A stretch of 64,000 nucleotides of DNA from Uloborus plumipes. Its lineage: Eukaryota; Arthropoda; Arachnida; Araneae; Uloboridae. Made by a program: the position numbers and the translations under genes. The DNA lies in assembly GCA_038373865.1 (NCBI GenBank), contig JAXGGA010005580.1:1-64000 (forward strand), given 5' to 3'. Shown piece by piece: positions 1 through 10,819 of the stretch; the first letter of the stretch is position 1, and each line of letters begins with the position of its first letter. Under the pieces are notes generated by a model. The model worked only from the letters and a program-made list of their open reading frames with translations. It searched no databases and was not told the origin of the DNA.

Positions 1-870
1 AGGAGAATGAAACAAGACCCTTCCCAAGTCAAGGCCAAAGAAAAAATAAAAGTGCATTTTTTGGACTTTAGTTTTGGAAATTTTCCAAGAGAAAATCCCC
101 ATGTCCCAACACCGTTCCGAAGTTCCCGGAAGGGGACATTAAAAAGAAAAAAATCTAGAATTCCAAGACTGAAACATTTCCGAAAGCGAGCCGTTTAGCC
201 TCTACCCTAACTACCTTTTAAAAGATTAAAAATAAATAAAATTAGAAAAAAAAAAAACGGAACTTAGGAATGTTAATTTAGCAATATTCTCTAGGGGAAA
301 CCTTGTTCCCCCAACCCCCGGTTCCTCTTAACGCCCTTAAAATTTTGTTTTCAAGACTTTAATTTAGAATCATATTCGAGGAATTTCTCCAGAACCCACC
401 ACCTCTCCCTATTCTCTCTCTGACGTAACCAAAGACTCCCTAAAATTGCCTCTTTGGAACTTGTAATACAGTATTATAAATTTGTCTTTTATTTGTTTAT
501 TTTGTATGGGAAGAGGGGGGTATTTCAAGGTCTTTAATTTTGTCTTTCCCTTCACTTCTCTAAATTTCTAGCCGCTCCCTGGAGACAATCGTGGGTACGC
601 CACTGGATGGGGGTTGGGGGCTGGGTGATAAGTAGCCCGGTTACACACATCTGTTTGCTTATTGTATAGTAGTTTGGACTTGAAATATTTTATGAGTGTG
701 AGTCACATATGATGCACAGATAAAACATATCCTTACAGCTTGAGGTGTTAAACAAGCAAAAGGAACAGGGGTTTGATTTAGATAAAGCCTGTTTTTATCT
801 GTTACAGTTAAGTTAGTTTTCTTGAATGAAACTTTCCTTTCTCCTTAAAAGGACACTGAATTTTATTAGC
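1..870. other. Intergenic DNA with a hAT-like terminus
   Basis: No convincing gene. The DNA is AT-rich with short A and G homopolymers. The only recognisable motif is GTACGCCACTG near 595-605, which matches the right-hand terminus of the hAT-type elements ending at 5,973 and 52,685, so a truncated relative may end there. The small open frame at the left edge is lysine/arginine-rich and unlike any family I know. Confidence 0.4.
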
Positions 871-873
871 ATA

Positions 874-905
874 CTAGCTTAATACCCGGCGTTGCCCGGG
901 TGCTT
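874..905 (-). repeat. Helitron-like 3' terminus
   Basis: Read on the minus strand, a GC-rich hairpin (CCCGGGCAACGCCGGG, with one bulge) is followed a few bases later by CTAGT. A short hairpin just upstream of a CTRR terminus is the hallmark of a Helitron 3' end. The body would run rightwards into the AT-rich DNA of 0.9-1.6 kb, where I see no Rep or helicase coding. The other end was not located. Confidence 0.4.
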
Positions 906-1594
906 ATTAATACGACATAGCATTCAGGAGAAAAAAAGTTTGAAAGAGTTCTATTCATATGGGTATAAAATAATTTGCATCAATCTGTCTCTTAGGTACA
1001 AACTTTGAAAAAAACTAAAATATTACAGAAAGTTAAACGTTTACAGAAAAAATAGTCTTATCAAAAGGTGAAAATTAAAGATAAATGTTGTCTGTGCTTT
1101 GCCGCGCCCACTGCCATGAAATATATGCACATGGAAGTGAAAAAATTGCATCAATTTCACCCGCCAAATTTAAAATATTAACTTTTCTCTATTAATTGTT
1201 CCCACCCACAAAGTAAAAATTATTATAACTCAGAAATAAATCTATTTCTCGTTCTGAAGGCTTATCTCCATTACAGACGCAACTGTCGTCGCATTGCAAA
1301 TTTAAAATTCAAACCCGTGGTTCTTTTTATAAAGTCCACATGAATTATGATTGTTTTTTACTTATTTCAAGGCTAAAAGGAAAAAGGTGAGCCTTAAATT
1401 GAAAATTCATTACTTTAATCGTAATCATTGTTGGAAAATACTCACATTTAAAAATCTTAAATTTCATCAATTTGAATGCTAAAAGGCCTATCTCGATTAC
1501 AATATAAATAGGCTAGATTCCTATAAAAGGGTCATTTTTTGACAAAAAATTTAAATTTGAGCTTTTTAGATTTTTTAAAATTTCAAGACCCCGC
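906..1594. other. AT-rich DNA, possible Helitron-like body
   Basis: No open frame of note. Short A/T runs only. It lies inward of the Helitron-like terminus and may be the body of that non-autonomous element. Confidence 0.3.
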
Positions 1595-1696
1595 CGCATA
1601 TAAGCTACCTTTACCCGTATAGAAACCTGGGGAAATTTCCAGCCAATCCAAAGCCATTTCCAATAGGTTGAAAGACACGCCCCCGTATGACGTCGA
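1595..1696 (-). repeat. Left copy of a ~100 bp inverted block
   Basis: About 100 bp here, from GCATATAAGCTACC to GTATGACGTCG, is almost identical in reverse orientation to 6,016-6,115. The pair brackets the hAT element at 3,081-5,973. Likely two copies of one interspersed repeat in opposite orientation. No superfamily is assigned. Confidence 0.8.
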
Positions 1697-3072
1697 ATTT
1701 CTTACATTGTGAAATTGTGTGGATGTTGTTGCTTTTGTAGACGTCGACATACTGTTTAATTCTTTTTTCTTTTTTTCCGGTTACTATGTTTATTGTTCCA
1801 CATTGTGTTTGGTTGAAATGTTATGTGCATCTAGTATTTTACAGTATTAACTTCTTTTGTGTAACTTTATATTCTTAATAAATTATCATTAGCTCACTGT
1901 TCGCTTTGAAGTATATGTATAATTTTCTTAAGCAATTTATTGTTCATTATTGATCAGTTTTTACATTTTCAATTTAGCTGAAAAGCATTTTTTAATTTAT
2001 TTTAAAATTCAACTTTTTACAATTCTTTCTTTTTTATTTTTTAGAAAAAAAAACTATGACTTCGATGTATTTGAATGAATGCATGCAAAAACTTTCAGTG
2101 TGAAATCATGAAAGGATCATCTGTTACAGCAAAAAATATAGGACTCTTTAATTTTATCCAAAATGTTTTATTAACTGCTGATCTCTTCATGGCTCTAATC
2201 TAAAAATTTTTAGATATGTGCATTGAAATACATTAAAAAGGAACCATTGTTTTAAAAAATTTCAAGAGTGTTTAAAAAAAAACATCGAATTTTTCAGTTT
2301 TTACTTTATGCGTTTATTTAAAAATAAATTTTATTTGATTCGTTTCTTCATTTATTTTTTCAAAAAGTATTTAAGTTATAAATAAAATAAACACGAAATC
2401 GTTCTGAAAATGAGCTATTTTACCACTGTTTAAGTGCTTTTTAACGAATTTCCGAAATTACTTACCAACTGTGAGTGAGAAATTGTTTCAAAATCAATTA
2501 ACGGTGGTAAAAAAAAAAAAAAAAAAGGTTTTTAAAAGTTTCGTGAAAATCTGTATTGATGTAAATAGTAATATCGCATACATGGTTACATGGAATAATC
2601 TACTAAATATCCCATTCTTGGGTGTCAATTAGCGTTCATTAATAAAATCAGCAAGAACGAAACTAGTGAAAATGTAAACTATATCCCAAGCAGTGAAAAT
2701 TAATTATTCACATTTGAGAAATATTGGTCATTAACTCAAATGTCAATTGTTTCATTATAAAGATATGTTTTAAATGCGTTAAAAATTATTAAGAGTATGA
2801 AAAATTGTCAAATTCGCTTTTTAATTCAAAAAATAAGTTACCTTGACAATAACTCAAAAAGTGATTTAAATTTAAATTAGTAAAAAATTCATATTTTTCG
2901 ATGTAGATGGCGACACATATTTTCATTTCGAAGTATCATTGCGAAGTATCTGCAGAAGCATTTGCCTGTTCTTTGAAGGATGAAATTGAATCGAAATAAG
3001 AAAACTGTTTTCGTCAGCCACATTCAATTAAAGTTCTCATTTTCAAATGCTAATTTGCATTCAGCAGAAGAC
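1697..3072. other. AT-rich intergenic DNA
   Basis: No gene recognised. There is a long A run near 2,508-2,526 and many short poly-A/T tracts. Nothing in any frame resembles a known protein. Confidence 0.4.
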
Positions 3073-3534
3073 AATCTGGGCAGTGGCGTAACGTGGTGGG
3101 GGCAAAGGGGGCACTCGCCCCCCCCCCCCCCGGGCGGCACTTTGCTAGGAGCGGCAAATTCTGAACTTGAGATTGAGATTTTTTTTTTTTTTTCAAGAGC
3201 GACGGTTTTTTTTAATTTTTGTTTAATAAAGAGGGGCGGCGTTTTTTTTTTTTTTTTAATGACAAGTTTTGTATAACTAAATATGCATCAAAAGCTTTCT
3301 TGTCCCCTCTCCCTTCAAATCAAACTTGACTGCATGCAGCATGCAGTCCGTTCTCACTGGCGTTGACACGCCGCAGGCAACACTAGGACAAGAACCTTGT
3401 TGAAGAGAATCATAAATTACCGAAGTACGTGCTTTCCTTAAAGGGACGCGAATAAAAAGAACCCTTCATCTCTGTAGAAGAAGGGGGAAGGTTTTGGCAT
3501 GTACCCTGTACCGTGTAGGACACATGGCAGGGGC

Positions 3535-3845
3535 AGCATAGAGCCGCTATATAGACAGGCCGACGCATCAAGATTAAGTTTCACCACTTTGGATCCAACT
3601 TATAAACTTTTACTTTCAATTTTTCATTGTTGCGGAACTAGGGTTACCAAAAGAAGTTTTTGGCGCATTGCTGAGCTTTGCGAAATTCGCGTGCCGCTAA
3701 TAATTGCTTACAATGAAAAATTACCAAAACGCAATGTCTTGCCAGAAAAGACAACCTATCAAGCACTCAAACACGTTCTGGATCCAAAGTGGTCAAACTT
3801 AATCTTGATGAGCCGGCTCATCTATATAGGGGTCTTAGGGCAGCA
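3535..3845. mobile_element. Nested MITE in the hAT element (GACAGGCCGACGCATC family)
   Basis: Two inverted arms face each other: GACAGGCCGACGCATCAAG followed by CACTTTGGATCCAAC on the left, and TGGATCCAAAGTGG followed by CTTGATGAGCCGG on the right. The same family recurs at 7,312-7,575 with a better-preserved right arm and as a fragment at 22,451-22,645. The short open frame across this segment is therefore transposon terminus, not transposase. No clean target-site duplication is visible, so the superfamily is unassigned. Confidence 0.7.
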
Positions 3846-4025
3846 GTTTCTTCAGTTAGATTTCAATTGAAGTCAGGCCAGCGTTTTTACCATAAAATCT
3901 TTTTAGATCGACTCAACAGTTTTGCGCGGGTATTATTTGCTAATTTGAGGTTCTTTTCGACACATGAAACTATTTTTTTTCTCCTCGAGGTGTCTATTTC
4001 GCAAAAGAAAAGACAATGAAAAGGG

Positions 4026-5545
4026 ATGCTACTTCTTGTTCCTCATCAAGTTAATCTTGTTCTCCATCGAGTATTAAAGGCAAAATATTATTCTATAATA
4101 TTTGATAGTACTCCCGATGTTTCACACATCGACCAAACAAGCCAAGTTGTGCGATGTGTGAAAATTGAAAATCAGGAAATAGAAGTGGTGGAATCTTTTA
4201 TAGATTTCATTGAAACCAAAAACAAAACCGCTGAAGACATGACTGATATGATTTTGAGCAAGCTCTGGAAGCTGATGGCCTTGATGTGATGAACTGCAGA
4301 GGTCAGACGTATGACAATTCTGCTGTCATGGCTGAAAAGCATACAGGAGTGCAACAAGGGTTTAAAGATATAAATCCCAATGCTGTATTTGTACCTTGCT
4401 CAAATCATTCTTTGAACTTAGTTTGTTTACATGCAGCTTCCTTTGAAACGAACTCTGTTACCTTCTTCGGTACATTAGAGCGTTGCTATGCATTCTTTTC
4501 CATCTCAACACACCGTTGGGAAGTTTTAATTGCTGCTACAGGCAGAACTATGAAAATAATTCAGGATACACGGTGGAGTGCTATGGCCGAAGCAGTAGAC
4601 ATGGTGTGGGATAAATATCAGGAAATTTTGGAAGCGAAAGAAAAACTGACAAAGAACGGCGAAAGCTTGAACACTCGGACAGACGCAGGAGCTTTGCTTA
4701 TTGCAATGCAATCATTTTCTTTTCTGTGTTTTTTAGGTCTATGGAAGCCTGTACTGCAGGAAGTCAATGATGTGTAAATATATTTACAAACAGCTGTGCT
4801 CATCTTGCATCAGTTTGCATACAAAATAAATGCATTGCAGATGTTACTTACAGAGAAGAGAGAAGAACTTATAGAGGGTGCTATAAGTTATACGAAAACT
4901 TTGAGCGAAGATCTCGGGATTTCAAAGGATCGTCCCAGAAAAATAACGAAGAAACATATGTTTGGGGATGGAAGCGAAGATGCTGCCCTGACATATGAAA
5001 ATGAACTGAGAAGAAAGTTATTTTCTTCTTTGGACAAAATAATAGTAGAAATTCTGGATAGATTAAAGCATTTACAGAAGTTGGCAAACAAGTTTGCCTT
5101 TCTCGTTCCAGCCAAGCTGCTAGACGTTAAAGACGGCAGCTTTGATTTAGAGCACTTCAATAGCGATGTTGATGAAAACGAGTTCAAGCTTGAACGTATG
5201 AGGCTAAGGACTTTCGCTACTGCCACGGGTGATATTGATGAATTGATGAAGTCAAGCCCACTCGATTTATTCAAATATATAGTCAAATTCAGACTAGAAG
5301 TCACCCTGCCTATTATAATCATACATCTCAGAATCTTTCTCTCAATACCTATTAGCAATGCCAGTTGTGAGAGAAGTTTTTCAAAATTGAAGTTAATTAA
5401 AAATTACCTAAGATCAACCATGAGTACCATCAGATTATCCAATCTGGCAATTTTGGCTGTAGAGCATGAAACAACTGACACAGTCGATATTGACAGCATT
5501 GTGAAAGATTTTTCTATGTTGAAAAGTAGAAAAATAAAATTTTAG
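4026..5545 (+). pseudogene. Broken hAT transposase, ZMYM/ZBED-like
   Basis: This is the transposase remnant of the surrounding hAT element. An RNase-H-like core begins with FDSTPDVSH, whose first D is in the position expected for a catalytic Asp. It continues through MNCRGQTYDN and VPCSNHSLNLVC. A long helical insertion follows, then a clear C-terminal hAT dimerisation motif, ISNASCERSFSKLKLIKNYL (about 5,350-5,410), and a short tail. A frameshift lies near 4,267, where the frame ending in DMILSKL must jump to continue as EADGLDV. A TAA stop interrupts the second frame at 4,775-4,777, after which the same frame stays open to 5,545. The N-terminal zinc-finger region is not recognisable and has probably been disrupted by the nested MITE. 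The protein resembles the zinc finger MYM-type protein 1-like hAT proteins found in many animals. The element is non-functional as it stands. Confidence 0.9.
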
Positions 5546-6015
5546 GTAAAGCAGTTTTTTCCCTTTTTTTTCCTTTCCTTTTTTTTAATTTTAAGTACAA
5601 ATCTATCAGGTATATTATAATTATAGCTTTTTTCCTTTTTCAATAAAAGATTTAAGCAATGCTACCAGTGTATGCTGTTTAATAGTATTCTGCTTAAAAT
5701 GTTTTCATTTAAGGAAAATATTATCTCTCATATTTCAGTAATTTTAGAAAAAGATTTATTAGAATTTTTCGATCAGCATTTCCTGTTGTAGGATGAATAC
5801 ATTAAAATGTAAAACATGGTGTGGATAAAAATAAAAAAAAATCCTATTTTCATTCAGTAACAAATTAAAAATGTCATAATTTCTCGGGTGGGGGGGGGGG
5901 GGGCAGGAGAAAAGAAAAGACGCGGCAAATATGGTGCATACCCCGGGCGGCAAAATCCTGCGCTACGCCGCTGAATCTGGGAATACACTGGGACGCATGA
6001 AAAATAGCTTTAGAC

Positions 6016-6115
6016 CGACGTCATACGGGGGCGTGTCTTTCAAAATATTGGAAATGGCTTTGGATTGGCTGGAAATTTCCCCAGGTTTCTATACGGGTAA
6101 AGGTAGCTTATATGC
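6016..6115 (+). repeat. Right copy of the ~100 bp inverted block
   Basis: Reverse-orientation partner of 1,595-1,696, starting CGACGTCATACGGGG and ending near GGTAGCTTATATGC. Downstream (6,130-6,235) is a low-complexity tail with TGGATTTGTATAGAGAACA, a phrase that recurs near 41,970-41,990 in another copy of the same repeat type. Confidence 0.8.
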
Positions 6116-6238
6116 GAGCCCGCCTATGAGAATTCTAGGGCATCAAGGAACTCTGTGTCAAGTTTGGTGAAAATCTGACGCAAACTGTGGATTTGTATAG
6201 AGAACAAGTATATTTACATACACTCATTTTTATAGATA

Positions 6239-6263
6239 CCAGCGGGTGACCGAGCTCCGCTCG
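6239..6263 (-). repeat. Helitron-like 3' terminus
   Basis: On the minus strand a perfect hairpin, CGAGC-GGA-GCTCG (6,251-6,263), is followed by GTCACCCGCTGGT. The terminal CTGG and the hairpin spacing match a Helitron 3' end, and the last bases resemble the plus-strand terminus near 61,441 (ACCGCTGGTAT). The element would extend rightwards. No Helitron protein is visible. Confidence 0.4.
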
Positions 6264-6593
6264 AGGAAAACAGGTATCGAAGCTAACTCGAAGATTTAAA
6301 TTTTCAATTGTGATTTATCAAAACAATACATGCCATAAGAAAATTTGTAAAACCATTGGTAAAAAGATAACCGGTTAAAGTGCACCATTGTAAACTATTC
6401 TAAACAAAGTTAGAGTTTGGAAAGGGAACTATTCTATACAAAGATTAAGTTTGAAAAGTCATAGGAAATATAATGTAATTGATAATAAAAAAAACTATAC
6501 AATTAAAGAAATGGTACAAAGTGAGCAGTGTAAAGATTGAAGTGTGTTGAAGTTCAATATTTTTGACAAATTTGTTTAGAAAAACCAAACCTC
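6264..6593. other. Intergenic DNA, nothing recognised
   Basis: AT-rich, no open frame and no repeat partner noticed. It may be the body of the adjacent Helitron-like element. Confidence 0.3.
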
Positions 6594-6694
6594 GTGATTC
6601 CTCGTGGCCAAAAACCCCAGACCCCCAAGTTTACCGGAGTTAATTAATTCTGGGGCGATTTTCGACTTGGCAACCATTCCTTGTATTACCCCTA
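6594..6694 (+). repeat. Direct repeat, first copy
   Basis: About 95 bp, from TTCCTCGTGGCC through TTTACCGGAG to TTCGACTTGGCAA, recurs in the same orientation at 7,853-7,945 with few differences. No terminal repeats or coding seen. Confidence 0.75.
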
Positions 6695-7029
6695 ACGTTT
6701 ACCAGGGGACCGAGCCCGGTCGGTTAAAAAAAAAAGAGGTTTGTAAACTCGTGTTTTTTTTAAAGTGCGAAGTACTTATTTAGATAAACTTGAAAAGTAT
6801 TTTTGAGCGTTTGGTTGCAATTACGCATTCAAAACAGCCGTAATTTATTTTAAAAAACACAACCCTATTTAATCCATGCTCACCGTAAAATCACACCTAA
6901 TTTCATTTCATTTGGCGCCGAAAGCGCGGGAGGATTTGATGCGAATGGATGCAGAGTCTCTGTTCTCCAGTACGCATTTGGTTCCAGTTGGTTTTGACTT
7001 TCACTTCACTTCACACTCCAGGTCCCCCC

Positions 7030-7303
7030 CCCCCATACATACCACAACTCGCTTTTTAACTGGGATGGGGCCCTGAAGAGCGCTCTGCTCATTTTTAACC
7101 AGGCCCAAGGGCCGAGTAAACCCTTGCCCCAGCACACCCCAGAGGTTTCTTTTCACTTGAAGGATTTTGTGACCACGAACATTTTTAACGTCCCCCAGCA
7201 ACCATTAATGAAGACGGTGGATCTTTGATCGGCGGCTAAATGATCTACCCGAGACCCTCCGGTTACGAGTCCGACGACTAACCGATTGGACAACCGCGGC
7301 CTC
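7030..7303 (-). repeat. SINE-like repeat with tRNA-Thr-like head
   Basis: Read on the minus strand, the sequence starts GCCGCGGTTGTCCAATCGG, a good tRNA 5' arm and A box. It then has CGGACTCGTAACC, a threonine-type anticodon arm with CGT at the anticodon position. The position of the B box reads GGGTAGATC instead of the usual GGTTCGATC, so the promoter is damaged. About 190 bp of non-tRNA body follows, ending near a GT-rich, G-run segment. A tRNA head joined to an unrelated body is the arrangement of a tRNA-derived SINE. A lone tRNA pseudogene is the alternative. Confidence 0.6.
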
Positions 7304-7311
7304 AGACCCTA

Positions 7312-7575
7312 TTTTGACGAGCCGACGCATCAAGATTACCACTTAGGATCCAGCGCGTTTGTGAGGATTGTCTTTCCTGGCCAGTTATCGCTTTTTGGTA
7401 ACTTTTTACGTAAATTAACAAAGCTTGGCAATGTCCCGAAACTTTGCTCTGGTAACTCTAATTCCTCAACAATGAAAAATGAAAGTGAAAGTTAATAAGT
7501 TGGATCCAAAGTGGTGAAACTTAAGCTTGATGCGTCGGCCTGTCTATATAGCGGCTCTACCGCTGCCCATACCCA
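7312..7575. mobile_element. MITE, sister copy of the one nested at 3.5 kb
   Basis: The left arm carries GAGCCGACGCATCAAGATTA and the right arm carries GGATCCAAAGTGGTGAAACT then GATGCGTCGGCCTGTC. The right arm is inverted relative to the left. The interior (CTGGCCAGTTATCGCTTTTTGG, 7,379-7,400) recurs in the fragment at 22,451-22,645. Right end near TATATAGCGGCTC. Confidence 0.7.
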
Positions 7576-7852
7576 ATTCTAACTTTATTTTAATCGATCT
7601 CTTTTAAATTTCAAACCAATAACAATTCTAACATGTTGCCAAAAATTATTTGCCAAAAACCATAAAAACATAAATTTACGCTGATGTGATTAAATATGAA
7701 ATCCATTGTTAAAACGTGGTTGCTATGAAACAGTATAACAATAAGAGTAATCATAAAGAAAATGGTGTAGTAAGAAATCTTCTCAAACTTTTCATGAATC
7801 CTATCTGTAACTCCGAACTGTTCGACCGTAGCGCTTCAAAACCGACGCCAAT

Positions 7853-7945
7853 CGATTCCCCGTGGCCAAAAACCCCAGACCCCCAAATTTACCGGAGTTT
7901 ATTAATTCTGGGGCGATTTTCGACTTGGCAAACATCTCTTGTATA
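7853..7945 (+). repeat. Direct repeat, second copy
   Basis: Second copy of the ~95 bp repeat at 6,594-6,694, in the same orientation. Confidence 0.75.
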
Positions 7946-9722
7946 GGATAGACTAGTGCATACGAAAACAATGAAACATTTCTAGCGATCTTACTATTTC
8001 TATGGTAAACAAGAGTGATTTTATTCAGACGAGTTTTTTCGAATTTCTCTAGGGCGGGGGCGAAGGGGCAAAGGCTGTGTATACTGAATGAAAATGTAAT
8101 TGGGGGGAAAAAAAGGATACTGTTTTGTAAAAACAGCAATCTTTCAAAACTTAGTAAAATAATCCATCTTAACCCTCGTAAATAGAAGTTTTGGTTCAAA
8201 TATGCTTTTTTTTAAAAAATAAGTTAACAATTATTTATAATGAGAAAAATTAATTGTATTCATTTGGGAGAAGCACAGGCCCTTCTGTGTCCCTGAGCTC
8301 CTTATAAAATCCGTTTCCGACTATAAAGGTTCAGATCCCCCCCCCCTTCCCTCTTAGTCCTGACCTGATTAAATTTTGTCTAAAACTATTTTTGGATTTG
8401 GAATTTTACGAGTTTTAACTCCCGAAATTCCTCAATTTGTACTTGGATATTAAACTTATATTAGCAGAGTTATACAGTGTTAATTGTAGGGGTGCTCACC
8501 CCCTCCAAGAGCCATGCCCCCCCCCCAATACCATGAAGGTCCCCCCAAGAATGTGAGCTCTTCTCAAAATACTGTCAATGTCTAAAAAATGTCGAGTGTC
8601 AATGTCAAAATGTTTATGGCGAAGTCTGCGCTATGAGCCCCCCCCCCTTTTTGTGGGCACTTTTGTTGATTGTTTACTTCGTCCAAGAATTGTTGGAGGG
8701 TTTTTTTTTTCTTTTTAATTTTATGTTTTATCTCATTTCAAACGCAGCATCATTTTCCCAATTTTTTTCTCCAATATTATTTTTTTTATTTAAAATAATT
8801 AATTTATATGTTATTAAAGATTATTAAAATTTTATATGAAAGCTTTTTAGATAGTTTTTGTTGTCAAGTTCTTTTTTTTTTAAATTATTTTAAACTGCTT
8901 CAATGCATTCAAATTCAAAAAGCAAATTATTTTCAATACAATATTAAAGCAAAATACTGAAACAAATCTGTTTAAGAAAAATACACGGCTTGAGTGCTTT
9001 TGCGGGTACAAATATTAAGAAAGAAAGCCTAGTTAAAGCATCTTGCGGCAATTCCGCTGATGATTATGAAAGAACAAAGCAGCATCTTTGTTATAATTCT
9101 TCACAATTGACGTGTTTTTCAGCTGTCAAATCTCGTTAAATGTATCATAGCAAAAAAATGTCGCCAATTTCCAAAGTATTTCACTGTTGGCGAGATCCAA
9201 CTCCGCGGAGCATGGCAACCCTGAACGGCACGCCAAATTCGACTTCGCCGGCTTCTGGCAATCTTTATGTTTCACGTGTGTTCTTGAACTTGCATAGCTT
9301 CGTGTGTTTGGAACTGACAGTGCTTTGCGTGTAAATATTGTTTTTCAATACCGATCATCCATGTCAGTGAAAGTATTATGTGCCTTTTGAAATATCCTGA
9401 CTTTGTCTGTGAGATTGTTTCAAGAAAAAAGAACGATCACAAAGTTTGATGCCGCAAAAGAAGAAAAACCGGAATATGCAACAGCGTGGCCGTTGATACA
9501 AGGAGGTGAGTTTGCTTGTCAGTTTGTTTGATCGGATGTTTCAGAAATTCTTATAAACAATTTTGTGGACTTTGTGAAGAAAATTGTTTTGCTAGATCAC
9601 CAATCATATCTTGGAAAGTAATTTGTTGCATAATCTGATAAATATTTTTACTTCTCAAACTGTTATATTCTTTGAAGGTTGATTTACATTCTACAAGTTT
9701 TGCTGAATGAGTATCCGGTGAT
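7946..9722. other. Intergenic DNA with G/C-run repeat scraps
   Basis: Two patches with C homopolymers (about 8,335-8,346 and 8,455-8,650) resemble the inner parts of the hAT-type MITEs elsewhere; the second starts TAGGGGTGCTCACCCCC. The rest is AT-rich. A 64-codon open frame near 9,140-9,334 has no recognisable motif and I do not call it. Confidence 0.35.
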
Positions 9723-9892
9723 CAGGGGTGCCTATTCCCTCCTAGGGCGTTGGCGTACAACCTCAAATGCTTCAGGGCACCCTCCAAAACTAGTACCCAC
9801 AAATAAGATCAAAAACCCTCTCAAATCACCCCCCCCCTAAACATTTCGTTAGGGCAGTTTATGCCGTGGACCCCCCTCGTGGGCACACCCTG
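9723..9892. mobile_element. Short hAT-like MITE, TSD not found
   Basis: The left end CAGGGGTGCCTATTCC and the right end GTGGGCACACCCTG form an imperfect inverted pair like those of the CAGGGGTGCCCA family (21,646; 42,117). No matching 8-bp flanks are visible, so it is a decayed or rearranged copy. A poly-A run follows it. Confidence 0.45.
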
Positions 9893-10508
9893 CGCTAAAA
9901 AAAAAAAAAAAAAGCAAATGCATGCGCTTATAATTCATAAGGAAAATTTGTTCTTTTTGTACAACAATTTTTCATTCTATTAAAAGTATAAAATGTGTTA
10001 AGTATATAATGTGTATAAGACAGTAAGTAACCTTGCAATGTGCATGCCATACATTTGGTTTGATTTCCATAACAGTTCAGTGTTTTTTGCGAATTAAAAG
10101 ATTGGAATGACAAAAAAAAAAAAAAAGATTGTAGGGGTTATTCACGAGTAATGTCATGCATTTAGGGACAGCGCGGGGAGGGGATAAACTTATAAAATTG
10201 ACAGGGGGACAACAGGAAATGTGACATCACACATTTGGGTAAAAATAGCAACAATTGTGTATTTCAAATGTTCATGAAATAAAGCGTGACATGTGGCAGG
10301 GAAATATATGAAATGTGACACTTTGTGACACACGGGAGGGAGGACAAAAAACGATGTCATTTTTGGCGCCAAAACTCAATCGCCCCAACCCGGGGGGGGG
10401 GGGTGGATCATTGTGGCAATTATTACTCTTTGATGTATTTTTTGTTGTTTCTGTTAGACATTGATGTTTGTTTGTGAAAACCCTAAACTTAGAAATTGAT
10501 AACTTAAA
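9893..10508. other. Intergenic DNA with a GTGACATCACA-type repeat
   Basis: The stretch 10,130-10,400 contains ATGTCATGCATTTAGGGACA, TGTGACATCACAC, GCGTGACATGTGGC and TGTGACACTTTGTGACA. The same phrases appear at 18,825-19,040 and near 44,855-44,930, so this is an interspersed repeat fragment of unknown class. Confidence 0.45.
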
Positions 10509-10819
10509 CAGTAAACTCGATTATCCGCGATTGTCTCGGGGAAAAAAAATTCTCAGTTAACTTTATTCTTGTAGAAACTTAGTTAACTTTATTGATTTTT
10601 TTGCTTGAGAACCTCAAATACAAATAAATTTTTATGCTGTACTTATCGTCACTGTTTGTACATATCACGTTTTAAGTGTAATGCAATTATATTTGACTGA
10701 AGGACATATTTTTATCTCATGTACCTGTTATTTTATGCTTTTTGCGGATTATTCGCGATTTTCGTTATCCGCGATACTCGTGCCACCACCCAATTCCGCG
10801 GATGATCGAGAGTGTACTG
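10509..10819. mobile_element. pogo/Tigger-type MITE
   Basis: The termini are CAGTAAACTCGATTATCCGC and the inverted GATCGAGAGTGTACTG, very close to the classic pogo/Tigger terminus, with TA directly after the right end. Sub-terminal ATCCGCGA motifs repeat inside (GTTATCCGCGATACTCGTGCC). A second copy sits at 58,224-58,622. Only 311 bp and no coding, so non-autonomous. Confidence 0.75.

Larger units (their letters stand above)
3081..5973 (+). mobile_element. Complete hAT element with 8-bp TSD
   Basis: The element is bounded by imperfect terminal inverted repeats, CAGTGGCGTAACG on the left and CGCTACGCCGCTG on the right. It is flanked by a perfect 8-bp target-site duplication, AATCTGGG (3,073-3,080 and 5,974-5,981), which is diagnostic of the hAT superfamily. 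It contains a broken hAT transposase (about 4,026-5,545), a nested small element near 3,535-3,845, and G/C homopolymers just inside each end. The total of 2,893 bp fits an autonomous hAT. Related ends occur at 51,988-52,685 and near 595-605. Confidence 0.92.

Noticed and set aside
3499..3870. Open frame as the N-terminus of the hAT transposase
   Set aside because: Most of it is the nested MITE whose arms recur at 7.3 kb outside any gene.
9140..9334. 64-codon frame as a gene
   Set aside because: No motif, and length within chance expectation for a locally GC-richer patch.
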